Made by a program: the position numbers and the translations under genes
From: Nilaparvata lugens
Taxonomy: Eukaryota > Arthropoda > Insecta > Hemiptera > Delphacidae
Assembly (NCBI RefSeq): GCF_014356525.2
Contig: NC_052510.1
Coordinates: forward strand, 19,680,532-19,744,531
Length of the DNA: 64,000 nucleotides
Direction: 5' to 3'
Notes under the pieces: generated by a model
Told to the model about the DNA's origin: nothing
Seen by the model: only the letters and a program-made list of their open reading frames with translations
The model's database searches: none
Shown here: one piece after another, positions 23,801 to 34,910 of the stretch
Numbering within the stretch: the stretch's first letter is position 1
How the letters are laid out: each line of letters starts with the position of its first letter

Positions 23801-26800
23801 TTAGCCTCACAAGTGACACTAGCATTAGATTGCCCGGATTGATTATTTATTGGTCTTTCGATTTGACGACCTTTTATTACAACTATTAGGGTTTTCACCT
23901 TGTGACATGAATACTGTCCTCAAGATATACCCTATTCTAATAAAGTATTTGGTGGAATTATTCAATAATTTATTTTAAAATATTAATGATTAAACATTCA
24001 GTTGAAAATAGCGTTGATGGGAGTATTAATTAGCAATAATTAATACAGCAAAATAATAAAATTGACCCTTCGTCGAACAATAAAAATTTAATATTCTATT
24101 GATTAATACTGATTTCTAAGAAAAGAATACATTTTAGTATTGAGTTTATGTGAAAGATCATCCATCAACACCTTTTTGACATGAACCTTAGTTTGAAAAT
24201 ATCAAGGTGCTATTCTAAAAATAGTATACTTTTTGTTTTGAATTAAAATTTACAGGCTTACCAGACCAGAGAATGGTTATCAAGTAAATTGAAAGTCTAA
24301 CTAATTCTCACTCAATTTCAGAATATGTTACTGTTAACTCCATAATATAATGAATATCTTAAATCGTAATATCGTGCAATATTGAATACAGTATTGAGTA
24401 TGGTACTCCAGAAATGACATTTTAAAAAATGTCACATTCCTCTGACAGACTTTTCAAATACTCCATTACTGAACCACATTTGTATCAATTCATCTCATCA
24501 ATTACACTCACAATAAGTTACTGTATCAAATTATAAATATTATTCATCTTCTTACCAATAAGGCCTGCTATATATTGATTGGTGGCAAAATGCATAATCA
24601 TTTTGGAGCAGCTTTTCGATTCCTCCCGTTTATTCAATCTGTAAACGCGAAAAAAATAATTCACTCAAAATCACTCAATAATATCAACCGCATATTTCAA
24701 GACATAACATAAAAACACAATATCCTAGAATGGTTGTGTCCTCCACGACGCTTGTTATACAATTGACCAATATGCAAGGAATGCACTATTAGGCCTATTT
24801 ATTACCAACAACTCAAATATTGATGATGAATCACAACAACCGCTAAATAAACACAATGAGAATAATTGAGATGCTTCTTTAATTTTGAGAAGAAGCTCCG
24901 GCACTCTTCTAGTCTCAATTTCTTTTCTCACTCCAACTCGAGCGAAAATCAATAGTCTATCCCACACTTTGATTCAATCATTGGAATTGACCGATCATTC
25001 GGGGTTGACAGCGTCGCGTTTAAATCATCATAGCTACAAGTACGATACAAACTTATCAAGTGCAGCAGGCGACTTACTAGCTCTAAGTCCCGGAAATACT
25101 GAGTAACTGTTTGGGAGTAACTTTTAACTGCTACATTTTGGTACTCATTACACATTCGTCGCGACTATTAAACTGGAGAACAAAAGAGGAATTACTTTCA
25201 AACTTGATATAATTTTAAGATAAAGTGCAAATATGTGTGTAAGTGAGAAGTACACCTATCTAAAATTGACAAATCTATAAGAAAAAGATTATCAACAGTT
25301 TATCTGTTATTAATATGAATAACAGCTAGTGTTTGGAAGGAGCCCCCTTTCTTTTGAATAAGGGGCGAAATAGCAGGAACTCACATGATTTTCTGCAGAC
25401 ATTTGTTGAACTTGAATAAAATATATTCTTGAGATAATTTACTACAGTCTGATAAAAATAAATTCCAACGATTCATATAAGAAACAATTGATAGATATGA
25501 AATCTTCATAACATGGGTAAATAACATTCAATCATTTTTGTGATCTTCTATTCATAATAAATCTATTATTGCACCTTGCTTTCATTTAGAAAATCAAAGT
25601 TGGTTTCTATATATACAACTATATGAATTCAGTCTCCACTTTCATAGAAAGCAGATATATGCAATATGATTAGACTTGAATGACAGGTGAAACTGAGAAA
25701 ACTCTCGAGTAGAAATTCAACTCAAGATATAATAATAAATCTAAAAAGATCCAATAACTGTGGCTGTGACAAAAATAAAACTGTTTTTTCAATTAAATAT
25801 GAGATATAGAATAATAATAATATCACTGTACCGGTACCAAGAGAACACGAACTTGGACAAAAAATATAGAGACTGATGAAGAATGTAATTTTGTGTCTCT
25901 TTTATAAGACTCATATAACGTACAGATATGATGTTACTAAATGACTACTGACGAATTAGGTATGTGTATTTAAGGAAATATTGAAGCATAACAAGGCTCT
26001 CCACCGGTTATTGTGACCCTCCACGGATCAATGCGATTTATTTTACAAGCATAGGAAACAGGGATGAATCACACCAGGAAAATAACCCCTCAAAATAATA
26101 GGGCCAATGCTAGCAAGGGTAGACTATCAGGACAGTCAAAAATCAATAATAGCAGTTATTATCAAACGGGTTAGTGTAGAAAATATCAAACACTATCAAT
26201 TAGAATTACTCTGTTATCAATTATCATAAATATTCAGCTGCGATTTGTTAGATCATTAACATTCAAAAGTGAAACGGAAATAAGCATTAGTTAGAAATCC
26301 AGTAAGCTATTAGTAAATATTATTGAATAACAACAATAAATAGATATTTAGAGTATAATACCGGTATGTAGTGAAATCATGCATCACGAGTATTTATATT
26401 CATGAATAAATCTACTTTTCAGGTAGAAACCAAATGAAATCCTTGTAGAACTGCTATATATCTTTTTGTTTGAATTTTGAATCGAATGAAGGCTACTTTT
26501 CCTATTTGAAAATTGTATTATCTTCGGCTTTATATTGTACTGTGAAATAACTTACTAATATTACACCAAATATTTCTTACCTGAATACACTTAAAAAAAC
26601 TCGTTTAAATTGCGTTAAACTCTTATTATATATCAAAGTAAGCTACAGAGTGGAGTGGTGAGGCTCTCCAGATCACAAAAATAATGATCTATCAACAAAG
26701 GTTGAGGGTGAACTGAGAATGGGGTGGGAACTATCCTCAGTGCACCTGCAGGGGTGGAGAGGAGGGAATAATAGCTTACACCCTGCCAGTCATCTGATTG

Positions 26801-29800
26801 GAGGGAGGCAGGTCTTCAAGTTGCGATGGGATAAATTTGGTAGGTGGTTGAATAGGAAAGATTCTTTCGGGGTTTTACGTTTTACACTCATGATTCTTTT
26901 TCTACTGTTCACCTGTGTTCTGGTATGTCTGAATAACGTGAGGCTTGGATGTTTTCTTTGACATATTTTTAAGAAGGTTATTTCATGATCTTGACCTGCA
27001 GTATAAGAGCACGAATATTGTATGTTATGTTAAATTTTAACTTTAGTTTTGTAACTTAAGACAGTGCTTGTTTTGGTGCAATTCCATACTTTCAAACTAT
27101 CCTGATAAAAACTTGAGGTGTTTCCCTTTTTAACAAAATTTAATACAACTCTATATATTTCTCGAATAGATTTTTATGAATCATCAAAATTGTAAAGTAA
27201 CTTTTGAAACACTCTGTATTGTGAATCTTGATGCAGAGAACACATATAATTAACTGTAACAGTTCCCAGTAACTGGCACCTCATGTGATAAGTAGTCTGA
27301 AGTTTTGCAGAAGGTTTAAATTAGACCGGGTAGTAGGCTACGCTTTGGGACAAAGGTCAAGAGCGAGCCAAAATTACTTGTCAACTACACAGACGCAACC
27401 TCATCCAACAACTTGGCAAGCGTCTTCAATCTGCTAGCATACCGCAATACACTTGACATGGCGATGATGCAGATGATTTACTACGATCATGTTTTACGTT
27501 CATCAATTATGATTGTCTTCCTTGAAAGCACTTAAATCATTTTCTTGATGACTTTAAAAGTTTTCAATTTTAATTTTTCACCCACGTTAGTGCGAAGATC
27601 AATACGATATAAAATGTTGATACTCAATCACTATTTTGAAATTTAGAAATCAATTAGCGTACGATAGGCTACTCAAGATATCTGAATTGTTTCTTCAACG
27701 TGTTTTTATTGTATTCACAAATTCTTTGAAGTCCCTAGCTTACAAACTAAATTTAGTTCTTACTTTGTCTTACATTTTTATAGTATATCTACAGGTATAC
27801 GAGAGAGTATATACTTAATAGTAAATACTTAATAATTACTATACTATACTATATACTTAATAGTATACACTTTACTATATCGGCCTACTATATACTCTAT
27901 GAGTATATACTCCGTATTTTTAATTGAATTATCATACAGTACTTACAATATTTACGTTGTTTCTTAAACGAGCCTTTATTGTATTTACAACAACAGTATA
28001 AACAATCAAACAAAAACTCCCACTTTAGTCCAACATTTATATAGAAACGTGATGTATCAGTAGTTGCATATTATATGCATTATACAATCAAAGTTGATTA
28101 GTTCTATCAAGTTTTAGTAGAATAGTTTTGAATTATGTTGTTTGTTGAGTAGTTTTTTTTTTGTTTGTAGAGAAAATTAAATTTGAATGCTAAACTATAC
28201 TTGCCATATTAGTTTGATAGTGAAAGTGAAGTTAACATTTTCAACTGTAGAATAGGCACCTCTCTAACGATAACATTGTATTTATATTTATTTTCTTTAC
28301 TGAAAAAATTGCTGTATGATCATCCAATATTCAATATAGTAATGTAGTAGTAGTTACCATTATCAGGGATGCAGTTATCAAAAAACTATTCTATGTGGAA
28401 AGAAGAATCCAAAGTATTTCATAGTGTACATTTTTTATGAGAAAATCAAATACAAGGTACAAACATTCTAACATTTTTAGTTAGCATTCTAGCATATCTA
28501 TTAAATAAATATTTGTACTTCCTAGATTTTGAAGGATCCTAAAAAGTTTCATTCATTGTTATTGAACCATCAAGTAAAAGTTCAGTGTTTCAGTGATGAT
28601 TTTGATTTGTTTTCAATTAGAATATTAACACATCTACCTAGTTGAAACCTCTGCCCTGGCATCACTGTAATACTAGGTCTGGTGGGTTCTGTTGTCAGCT
28701 TGCTAGATTAAATCGAATGCATTGCATTACAAGTGAACCGAAGCATGAACTTTTATGAAAATTAAATAAAGTCCATGATGCCTACTATTCTCCATTCTTC
28801 TTGATTCCCATAAAAATGCTTGAATACTAGTGATTTCTAAATTTCCTATTTTATGTTCAACATAAACAATAATCATTCCTTGAAACATTTCGCTGATTAG
28901 TTTTAATAACATGTTAGTTAACGTTAGTTGTTAGTGTATTCAAAATTTAACTTTGTGTAGCTTGTACGATCAATGTTATATTTCCTGCTGCGTTCGTGCA
29001 TTTGAAAACATAATATCAGCAATTTCCATAAATAGAAAATCAATAGTACAGATAGTACAATGTTGCTTGATTGACAGAATTCAATAACCCATGTTATGTC
29101 AAGCCAAAAGATGAATTCACAGATAAATTAAAACTATTGTATACCCACCATAGGTCAATACATGATGATACTGTAATGGAGATAAGAATATTCTATATTC
29201 CAATTAGCAATATTATACATGCTATTGTCAATATTTGAATACAGACTCCTGTAATGAGCAGGGTTCAAGATAACAGAGGAAAGATTGAGGACAAGATTTC
29301 AACCAGACTGATTAGAAAAGTCTATTAAAGATGTATATATTCACCTTGAACAAGGCTATAGTTAGATTTCCTTTATGCAATATCAAAATTTATTTGAAAA
29401 TAAATATAAATAGAGCGTTCACCAGCCATTCTGCCCCAGACAACACGTGTATATTTCTATAACGACTTTGTCTCAATTAGTGAAGATACTAATGATATCT
29501 TACCATACTTCAAATGACCCGTGACAGAATGCATAATGATATTTTTTTATTCGATTCCCAAATTTCTAGTTGATTATGAGGTGAAAAAAATGTTATACAA
29601 CTTTAAAACTTTCTTTGATTTCATCTTTCTATTTGGTCTAGACTACTCTCTTTTCCTTAATAAAATTATATTCTATTCTATTCCTGACTCGACTTTACTT
29701 CAGAATTACCTAACTGAATATAATTTTATATTTTTTTTTCTCCCAAGACAATAATTAATCATGTTTTTATAAATTTCTAACTTTCTCAAATCCATACGCT

Positions 29801-30761
29801 AATCAATTCTAGGCAGTAGATCTCTAATACACTCTAGAGTTCTATAGACTGTAGATCGTGGGATTAACATTTCCTCTGCATGGATGAAGAGATATAACGT
29901 TGGAAAGCCACTTGCGTAATGTATGGTCAATGAACTTGATCGGTGTAACTTGTTTAATAGTTTCAGAAATTTCACTATAAGTCAAGTTAAGAGTTTTTGT
30001 TTAACATGGAAAAAAGGCATTGTTTAAAAGATGAGATATTGCTTTTCGTTCAATAACTTTAATGCATTTCGTGACAAATAATAACAATATTTAATTAATT
30101 GTTCAATCTAACGAATGAAGTATCAACCTTCTATTAACTGATGAACAGAGTTAGAGAAAATTGGAAAATATATTATCAACTTTTTAATATCATCAGGCAC
30201 GCAGCAATTCACAACTGTACAATTCTATGATACTGCACCTCCAAATTAAACTTCTTTTGTTCATTTCAATAATAAACTTTTCGGTGCAGTAGTGGATTTG
30301 CAGAAAGCAAAACGATTGAAAGAAAAAAATAAAAATGAAAAATAATGCATCAGCAGTATTAGTAATGCTAGAGCTAGAATAATTCCATGTAACTCTAAAT
30401 TTCAAACCTCTTTCATATTATCCTGTACAATAATAATTTGTACCTACCCAATGGAATTGTTTGCTGTAAGTAACTATTAAAAATCCATTTTAAAATAGCA
30501 ATCCGTATAATTTGGAATTGGTGGATAATGCAGTATTATTTCTTCCAATACTATATAATTTATTGTACCTATATGCTAGTGAAGCCGGTTCAATCCGGCA
30601 TTTAGAATCGTGCAATCGAGAACCGCATAGTCGCAATTTTGTAGCTAACGACCGTTTCTAGAAAAATAATTAAATTCATAATGAATAATTGCAACATCAA
30701 CTTACAACATCTGAGCTCCCAAAAGGGGTTGTTTTTCATGTAGATTGTCGTTGGAATCCAT
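16518..30761 (-). CDS. Tret1-like: facilitated trehalose transporter Tret1-like (three joined exons)
   Basis: Exons 30706-30761, 24556-24638 and 16518-17884 join without a frame break to 1506 nt, giving 501 residues plus stop. This is a major facilitator superfamily sugar porter with 12 predicted membrane segments. Visible signatures are DRIGRKP (residues ~105-111, loop 2-3), EIAENHIRG, the sugar-porter variant VESPYYYL, SLGRRP (loop 8-9), LFPTNTRG and PETKGKS near the C-terminus (~472-478). The family moves trehalose or other sugars down a gradient across the plasma membrane; actual substrate cannot be read from sequence. The cytosolic N-tail has EKQPLL, a good match to the [DE]xxxL[LI] sorting signal. 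Many Tret1-like paralogues exist in sap-feeding insects, so orthology to Drosophila Tret1 is not claimed. The introns (6.7 and 6.1 kb) are full of repeats. Confidence 0.88.
17885..19019. other. Tret1-like intron 2, unassigned part
   Basis: AT-rich sequence with no recognisable repeat or frame. The intron continues to 24555 and is largely repeats from 19020 on. Confidence 0.45.
19020..19593. repeat. 570-bp dispersed repeat, copy 1
   Basis: Starts TAGTAGTTCTGTGAACAGTA and ends near GATATCAGAGTATG. It matches 36388-36949 in the same orientation with small indels and substitutions. No coding frame is conserved between the copies, so it is probably a non-autonomous element. It adjoins the LINE remnant that starts near 19593. 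Confidence 0.75.
19593..21240 (-). pseudogene. broken LINE (non-LTR) reverse transcriptase
   Basis: On the minus strand: a pre-RT segment (20903-21181, with SVEDTQDSLNGPGRL), an RT block with LATFCDISKGFNCVDHKILL (~20640-20710), SGVPLDSILDPFLFL and the catalytic ILYADDTTF (~20390), then the C-terminal block at 19593-19796 (LEYFGPLLINQKIPAVIKLN). This order fits jockey/CR1-type non-LTR retrotransposons. Stops and frameshifts separate the pieces, and a 240-bp insertion (19805-20044) splits the last two. It lacks an endonuclease here and is dead. Confidence 0.8.
19805..20044. mobile_element. foldback insertion inside the LINE, with target duplication
   Basis: About 90-bp inverted arms (each containing GGAGCATGCTTTCGTGT and TTGAATAGACTTAGAAC) enclose a short loop with ACATCATCAGCTGTGAGC. 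A 12-bp direct repeat CATAAGAAATTA lies on both sides (19793-19804 and 20045-20056). Removing one repeat and the insert restores the LINE frame (ISY|GLNLWGN). So the insertion came after the LINE. Confidence 0.75.
21396..21466 (-). other. tRNA-like SINE head (not a functional tRNA)
   Basis: Folds as a cloverleaf: acceptor GTCAGT/GCTGAC, anticodon stem CCTGA/TTAGG with loop CCGGCTA, and T arm CTGGG-TTCGATT-CCCGG. The B box GGTTCGATTCC is a perfect match. Position 33 is C instead of U, which argues against a working tRNA; the nominal anticodon would be GGC. Confidence 0.6.
21523..21593 (+). other. tRNA-like SINE head, second arm
   Basis: Same fold as 21396-21466 with acceptor GTCAGT/ACTGAC and loop CCGGCAA. 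The B box has one change (GATTCGATTCC). It differs from its partner by a few substitutions, so the two arms have drifted apart. Confidence 0.6.
21740..22850. other. Tret1-like intron 2, repeat-poor part
   Basis: No exon seen. There is a GC-rich patch at about 22070-22130, and paired AGAGCGCTCT motifs at about 22359 and 22383 that could be part of a small palindromic element. Confidence 0.35.
22851..22984 (+). pseudogene. LINE reverse transcriptase fragment
   Basis: A ~45-codon piece reading CDNYRGISLLNTAFKIYSLI and then KERMQPIMEVLLLEEQCGF. That is the conserved RT segment just before the fingers/palm region of non-LTR elements. It breaks off in unrelated sequence on both sides. It is a different family from the LINE at 19593-21240. 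Confidence 0.7.
23274..23424. mobile_element. CCGGTTGCACAA MITE, copy B (151 bp)
   Basis: Inverted ends GCCGGTTGCACAAAGGCCGG and CCGGCTTTTGTGCAACCGAG enclose GAGAACCAATCAGAGAAG. Same family as copies A (15098) and C (48440), without A's internal duplication. Confidence 0.75.
23461..23898 (-). pseudogene. SGNH/GDSL-like domain fragment, probably from a LINE ORF1
   Basis: A 145-codon frame reads AKIYHYAGSQGRNVCREFMK, then KLGAKFQDVLHNN, then DFVRIQAGSNDVSKDEAEDV. The GDSxGRN-like and GSNDV-like blocks are in the order found in SGNH hydrolase domains encoded by ORF1 of several insect LINEs. The expected Asp of GDS is replaced (AGSQGRN). No other LINE domain follows in frame, so it looks like a remnant. 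It lies in the transporter intron next to a MITE. Confidence 0.6.
23905..24555. other. Tret1-like intron 2, end
   Basis: AT-rich, nothing recognised before the donor of exon 2. Confidence 0.45.
24556..24638 (-). CDS. Tret1-like: Tret1-like exon 2
   Basis: 83 nt, acceptor TTTACAG, donor GTAAGA. It reads (L)LNKREESKSCSKMIMHFATN then QYIAGLI(G). The QYIAGLIGSISV junction with exon 3 is the conserved start of the first membrane helix in this family. Both junction codons are intact. Internal ATGs at 24601 and 24595 could start a shorter form of 470 residues or less. Confidence 0.85.
24639..30705. other. Tret1-like intron 1 (6.1 kb)
   Basis: Mostly AT-rich and without supportable exons. A G+C-richer block at about 27310-27535 holds a 71-codon open frame on the plus strand (SNNLASVFNLLAYRNTLDMA), which I cannot assign. 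Around 27750-27910 lies a palindromic cluster of TATACT/AGTATA motifs. The 80-codon frame at 26719 has no splice sites or family likeness. Confidence 0.4.
30706..30761 (-). CDS. Tret1-like: Tret1-like exon 1 (start)
   Basis: ATG at 30761 encodes MDSNDNLHEKQPLLGAQM plus two bases, followed by a GTAAGT donor. The join to exon 2 gives MLLNKREE with no stop. It is short, but phase, donor and the in-frame continuation through 27 codons support it. E9-K-Q-P-L13-L14 fits an acidic dileucine sorting motif. Confidence 0.75.
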
Positions 30762-30978
30762 TATGTCTATTGGGTTTTCTTGAAAGTTTTCACTAATTTT
30801 ACAATGCACACACTATTTGTCCAATAATCAAAGACAATTTAAAATGATTTTAGAAAAAAAACACGAATTTCAACACATGATCTTGAGAAATTAACTGAAA
30901 ATTTTGAAGCACAACTGGAAACAACCATACTACGCCAACGGCAGGCGCTAAAAGGCAGAACTATACAATAGTAATCTG

Positions 30979-30984
30979 AACTGA
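30979..30984 (-). promoter_or_regulatory. possible initiator (TCAGTT) upstream of Tret1-like
   Basis: TCAGTT matches the arthropod initiator consensus about 220 nt before the start codon, in a slightly GC-richer patch. No TATA box is evident. This is a weak match, based on motif only. Confidence 0.25.
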
Positions 30985-30989
30985 GACGT

Positions 30990-33835
30990 TATCTTCGGAA
31001 TTATGATAAAGTAATTCTTTTTATTTATTCGATAGACAGCGGCCGTCGTTTTTTCTCACAGTGTTAATAGAAATAGAATAAAAGAATGAAATCAATTGTA
31101 GGGTTCACTTAGTTTCAAGGCATCTTTTCAATTTAAACTTAAGTAATTTTGGGGGGAATAATAGACGGATGAATCGATCTAAACTTTTTTGAAGAATAAA
31201 CCGGCTAAAAATCGATAGTGTGTAGAGCCAAACTCTGGTATGGCTTCTCTAGGGAAGGACATCGTAGTACTGTCGTGGCCTTCGGACACACAGTTGGGTT
31301 ACTGGAATGATAAAATCCAGTTTGGAATAAATTTTGTGATACACCTCGCCCAATGTATCACCCGCTGGTACTTTTCCAAGTCTGACTCCCCCTGCTCTGT
31401 CTACCTGCTTGTTTGGGGAAACCTGTTTGCATAACTAATAATGCATTACTACATAGTAGACTCTACTACTTTGATTAAGTTGTGAGTTATATAATATTAG
31501 CCTACTTAAATGGCTAGAACGGAACTTGAAGTGGGTATAAATCGATTCATCTAGCAAACTATTCTCACTTGAAAATCACATGGCGAATTCCAAACTATTT
31601 ACCAACTTATTATTTTTCTCTATAACTTTATTATTACTAAGAATGTGTTTTTCCTTTAATTTCCTTGCTGATTCCTTGTTATATTGAGACCAAAACTCAT
31701 TACTTTGGCACCTACTAACAGGGTTGGGCAATTTACATACCATGCCAATATTTTTGTTATTGAAATTGTGTTGATTTCATGAGGAATTATAACTGACTCC
31801 ATACTGGGGGTAATATATGAGCCGTCAATAAGTTCAATTAGAGAGGTAAAAATCTAATAACTAATAATAAATTATCATTTTATAAAGACATAAATAAGAT
31901 GATTATTGTTAACAGTAAAAAAGTCTCAGAAACGGTAACTTTATATTGGCTAGGTGGTCACGCCGCTCTATTATCTTATCACTCATAAGTTTGAGACATG
32001 CTAAGTTATAAGATAAGAGTTGAGAGTTGATTTAAGAGTCGAGTGACCATTTGAGTAGCTTACGCTAAATATAAATAATTCTATAGGTAGAAACTGGCTT
32101 CTCGTTGATTGGGAACGAACTTCAAGCACCGGGCCTCCAGGATGATGGATTTTTTTGCAATTTCAATCTTATCTAATCTGAGTAAACCAGAGAAGATTTT
32201 AGGTTCTCTAAAATACTTTTTTCTAATGAGACTATACTCAAGGCTTATAAGTCTTCGAATGTCTCTTATTCAAGAAAATCTCATTTTTAAAGGTAATGGC
32301 TAAAATATAAAATACTAACAAACATATTGGATGAGGGGAATTGAAAATTTTTAAATTGAATTAAAATCAATAATAGAAAATAATATTATAAATGAGCCAA
32401 TTAATCGTTGGTATTGAGTGGTATACATTATAAATTGTACCTACTAAACTTTTTGTCTAGTAACCCTCTAAAGAATGAACATAACTTGAACATAAATACA
32501 TTTGAATGAACTCTGAAGTTATTTTTGTTCATTAGGCACAGATTATTTGACTCTTATTATAAACTCTCTTATAATTAATTATTCTTCATCTTCCTTGAAC
32601 TAATAGCATTATTCGATTTTACGCTTGAAAAAACAAAGCATCCGATAACAAAGGTAACATATTTCTATTGTTTTTTTCTTAGGGTTTTAAAGCTTATTTA
32701 AATCAAAGTACACTAAAATTGAATCTCATAGACTAGTTCTTTATTGAAACGCATTTGAATACATAAAAAATATTTATCCAATTATGTGCAAATAAATATA
32801 AGTACTGTTATATTGAACATGATTAAAGTTTGAGTACCGTTTAAAAGGTAAACCTACCACATTGGCTTATACAAAGGCCTACATTGAATTTATAAGGACT
32901 ATTTCATCGCAATTCTTGAAGTTGAAAGCATCACATGATTAATTGTGGAGTTAAACATTTTTAGATGGAAAACTAACCAATATAACTGAAAATGATACTT
33001 TGAAGATAGAAAACACGGGATAGTCAATTATTAATGATCGGATTCCACAATTATAATAAATCATTTATCTTCATTCATGACGGGAAGGAAGAGATTCAAC
33101 AAAATAGATTAGTCACATTCATTGATATCAAGTTCTTGTCAGAGATTTACTATTGCTTATTTAGGATTTGCATAATATTTATTGTATTAGTACTATATTT
33201 AGTATCGTAATTTCTTTGTCTTTTCTAAAAGTGTAGTTAAAAAACCAAGAAGGCCTACTTCATTAAAGTAGCATTAATCTATAATTATCATGAATCTTCA
33301 CTTGTTACGCCTACTAAGTTTATATTATAAAATCAGTGGAGATTGAAGATATAATAAAATTATTATTTTCACTACGGTAGAGGTGGAAAGATCAGAAAAC
33401 TCAAATAATGTTTAGATTGATGAACTGCTTCATTATTCAAATAGAGACAACAAGCTTCACACAATTTAGCCTTGCTCATACCGTAGGCACATACCGTAGT
33501 TCTGCTTTATAAACTTGAAATTATATATATTTTACTATTTAAGAAAGAAATTAGTCAATACTTGTTGAATAAGTCATGCTCAAAAAATTGTCTCGAAATA
33601 TTATTAGTACGGGTAATGGACTTATTTAATAGTAAACATTTGAAAAAAAAATTCCCGTTTTGAGAAAAAGACAGAGCTCAAAATATAGGAATAGCCTTCA
33701 CGTTACAGAAACACATCAGAAATAGTTATCTAGAAATTCAGATCATAAAGAAGGGACATCGTAAAAGATCGTGAAATACTTCATAAGTAGTAGTAGTTCA
33801 TGAATAGGCCTATTTTTCACCAAAAGTAGTACTAA
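30990..33835. other. intergenic spacer
   Basis: No gene seen. A G+C-richer patch at 31238-31437 contains a 64-codon plus-strand frame without any recognised domain. It could be part of a repeat. Confidence 0.4.
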
Positions 33836-34910
33836 AAATCTGGTGTGGTACACTCACACAACTTTCCTTGCTCATTGAACTGTAAGCCTTATCCTCAAAC
33901 GAGAATAATTTAGGGGAATAACATAATGACGATTGGCGGTAACATAATTATTTGAAACTACGATCAGACTACTGTATTGTGTATATATAATTGTTTTCAG
34001 AGTTCTTTTTCTTTGTGTAAATTATGAAATTCGATGATTTTTTCTAAAGTCGTCAAAACAGCTGTTCTACAGATGAAATATCTCGACTATGTGTTCTTTT
34101 TATAAACTGCTCTACCTACCTACCTCATGCACGAGAAGGAGGTTACAAAGTCTATTTCTCTAGGATGGGGTGGACCCCCATTAGTTTCTCAGGAATGAGA
34201 CTCATGCCAGTTGATAGAGCTCATAAATAACTATAAAGGGTATGAATTAGAAAAAAATCGTTCAAGTCATTTTTGAGAAAATCGTGAAAAACATGGTTTT
34301 TTAATAATTATCCGCCATTTTCTTGAGAATATTACGGAACTCCTGCAATTTTCCCAGAAATGAGACTCATGTCAGTTGATAGGGCTTATAAATAGCTATC
34401 CATGGTATAAATTTGAAGAAACTCGTTACAGCCATTTTCGAGAAAACCGTGAAAAACATGGTTTTTTAGTAATTATCCGCCATTCTTCTCAAAAATATTA
34501 CGGAGCTCCTGCAATTTTCCCAGAAATGAGGCTCATGCCAGTTGATAGGGCTTATGAATAGCTATCCATGATATAAATTTTAAGAAAATCGTTAAAGCCG
34601 TTTTCGAGAAAACCGTGAAAAACATGGTTTTTTAGTAATTATCCGCCAATTTCTCTGCCATCTTGGATTGAATTTCTTATTGTCTCGGATCCTCATGGTA
34701 TAAGGACCTTAATTTTAAAATTTCAAGTCAATCGGTTAATTAGGAATGGAGTTGTCGTGTTCACAGACACACACACAGACCAATACCCAAAAATCATGTT
34801 TTTGGACTCAAGGGACCTTGAAACGTATAGAAAACTTGAAATTAGGGTACCTTAATTTTTTGGAAAGCAATACTTTCCTTACCTATGGTAATAGGGCAAG
34901 GAAAGTAAAA
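33836..34910 (-). mobile_element. ACTTTCCTTGC-ended repeat, copy 2, with internal tandem array
   Basis: Same family as 3221-3807 but in the opposite orientation and longer (1075 bp). It starts TCTGGTGTGGTACACTCACA and ends GGGCAAGGAAAGTAAAA. An internal unit of about 166 bp is tandemly repeated nearly three times (starts near 34194, 34359 and 34525), each with a GAGACTCATG-like and an AACATGGTTTTTTA segment; copy 1 has the unit once. No transposase. Confidence 0.7.

Noticed and set aside
26583..26632. TATATAAT box and GTAAGA donor on the minus strand, possible transporter promoter/leader
   Set aside because: The in-frame first coding exon at 30706-30761 lies farther upstream, so this cannot be the main promoter; an internal alternative start is possible but unsupported.
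26719..26961. 80-residue plus-strand frame with a hydrophobic tail
   Set aside because: No family likeness, and it lies within the transporter intron without splice sites.
31240..31434. 64-residue plus-strand frame in a G+C-richer patch
   Set aside because: No domain, splice site or repeat partner seen; not enough for a gene call.
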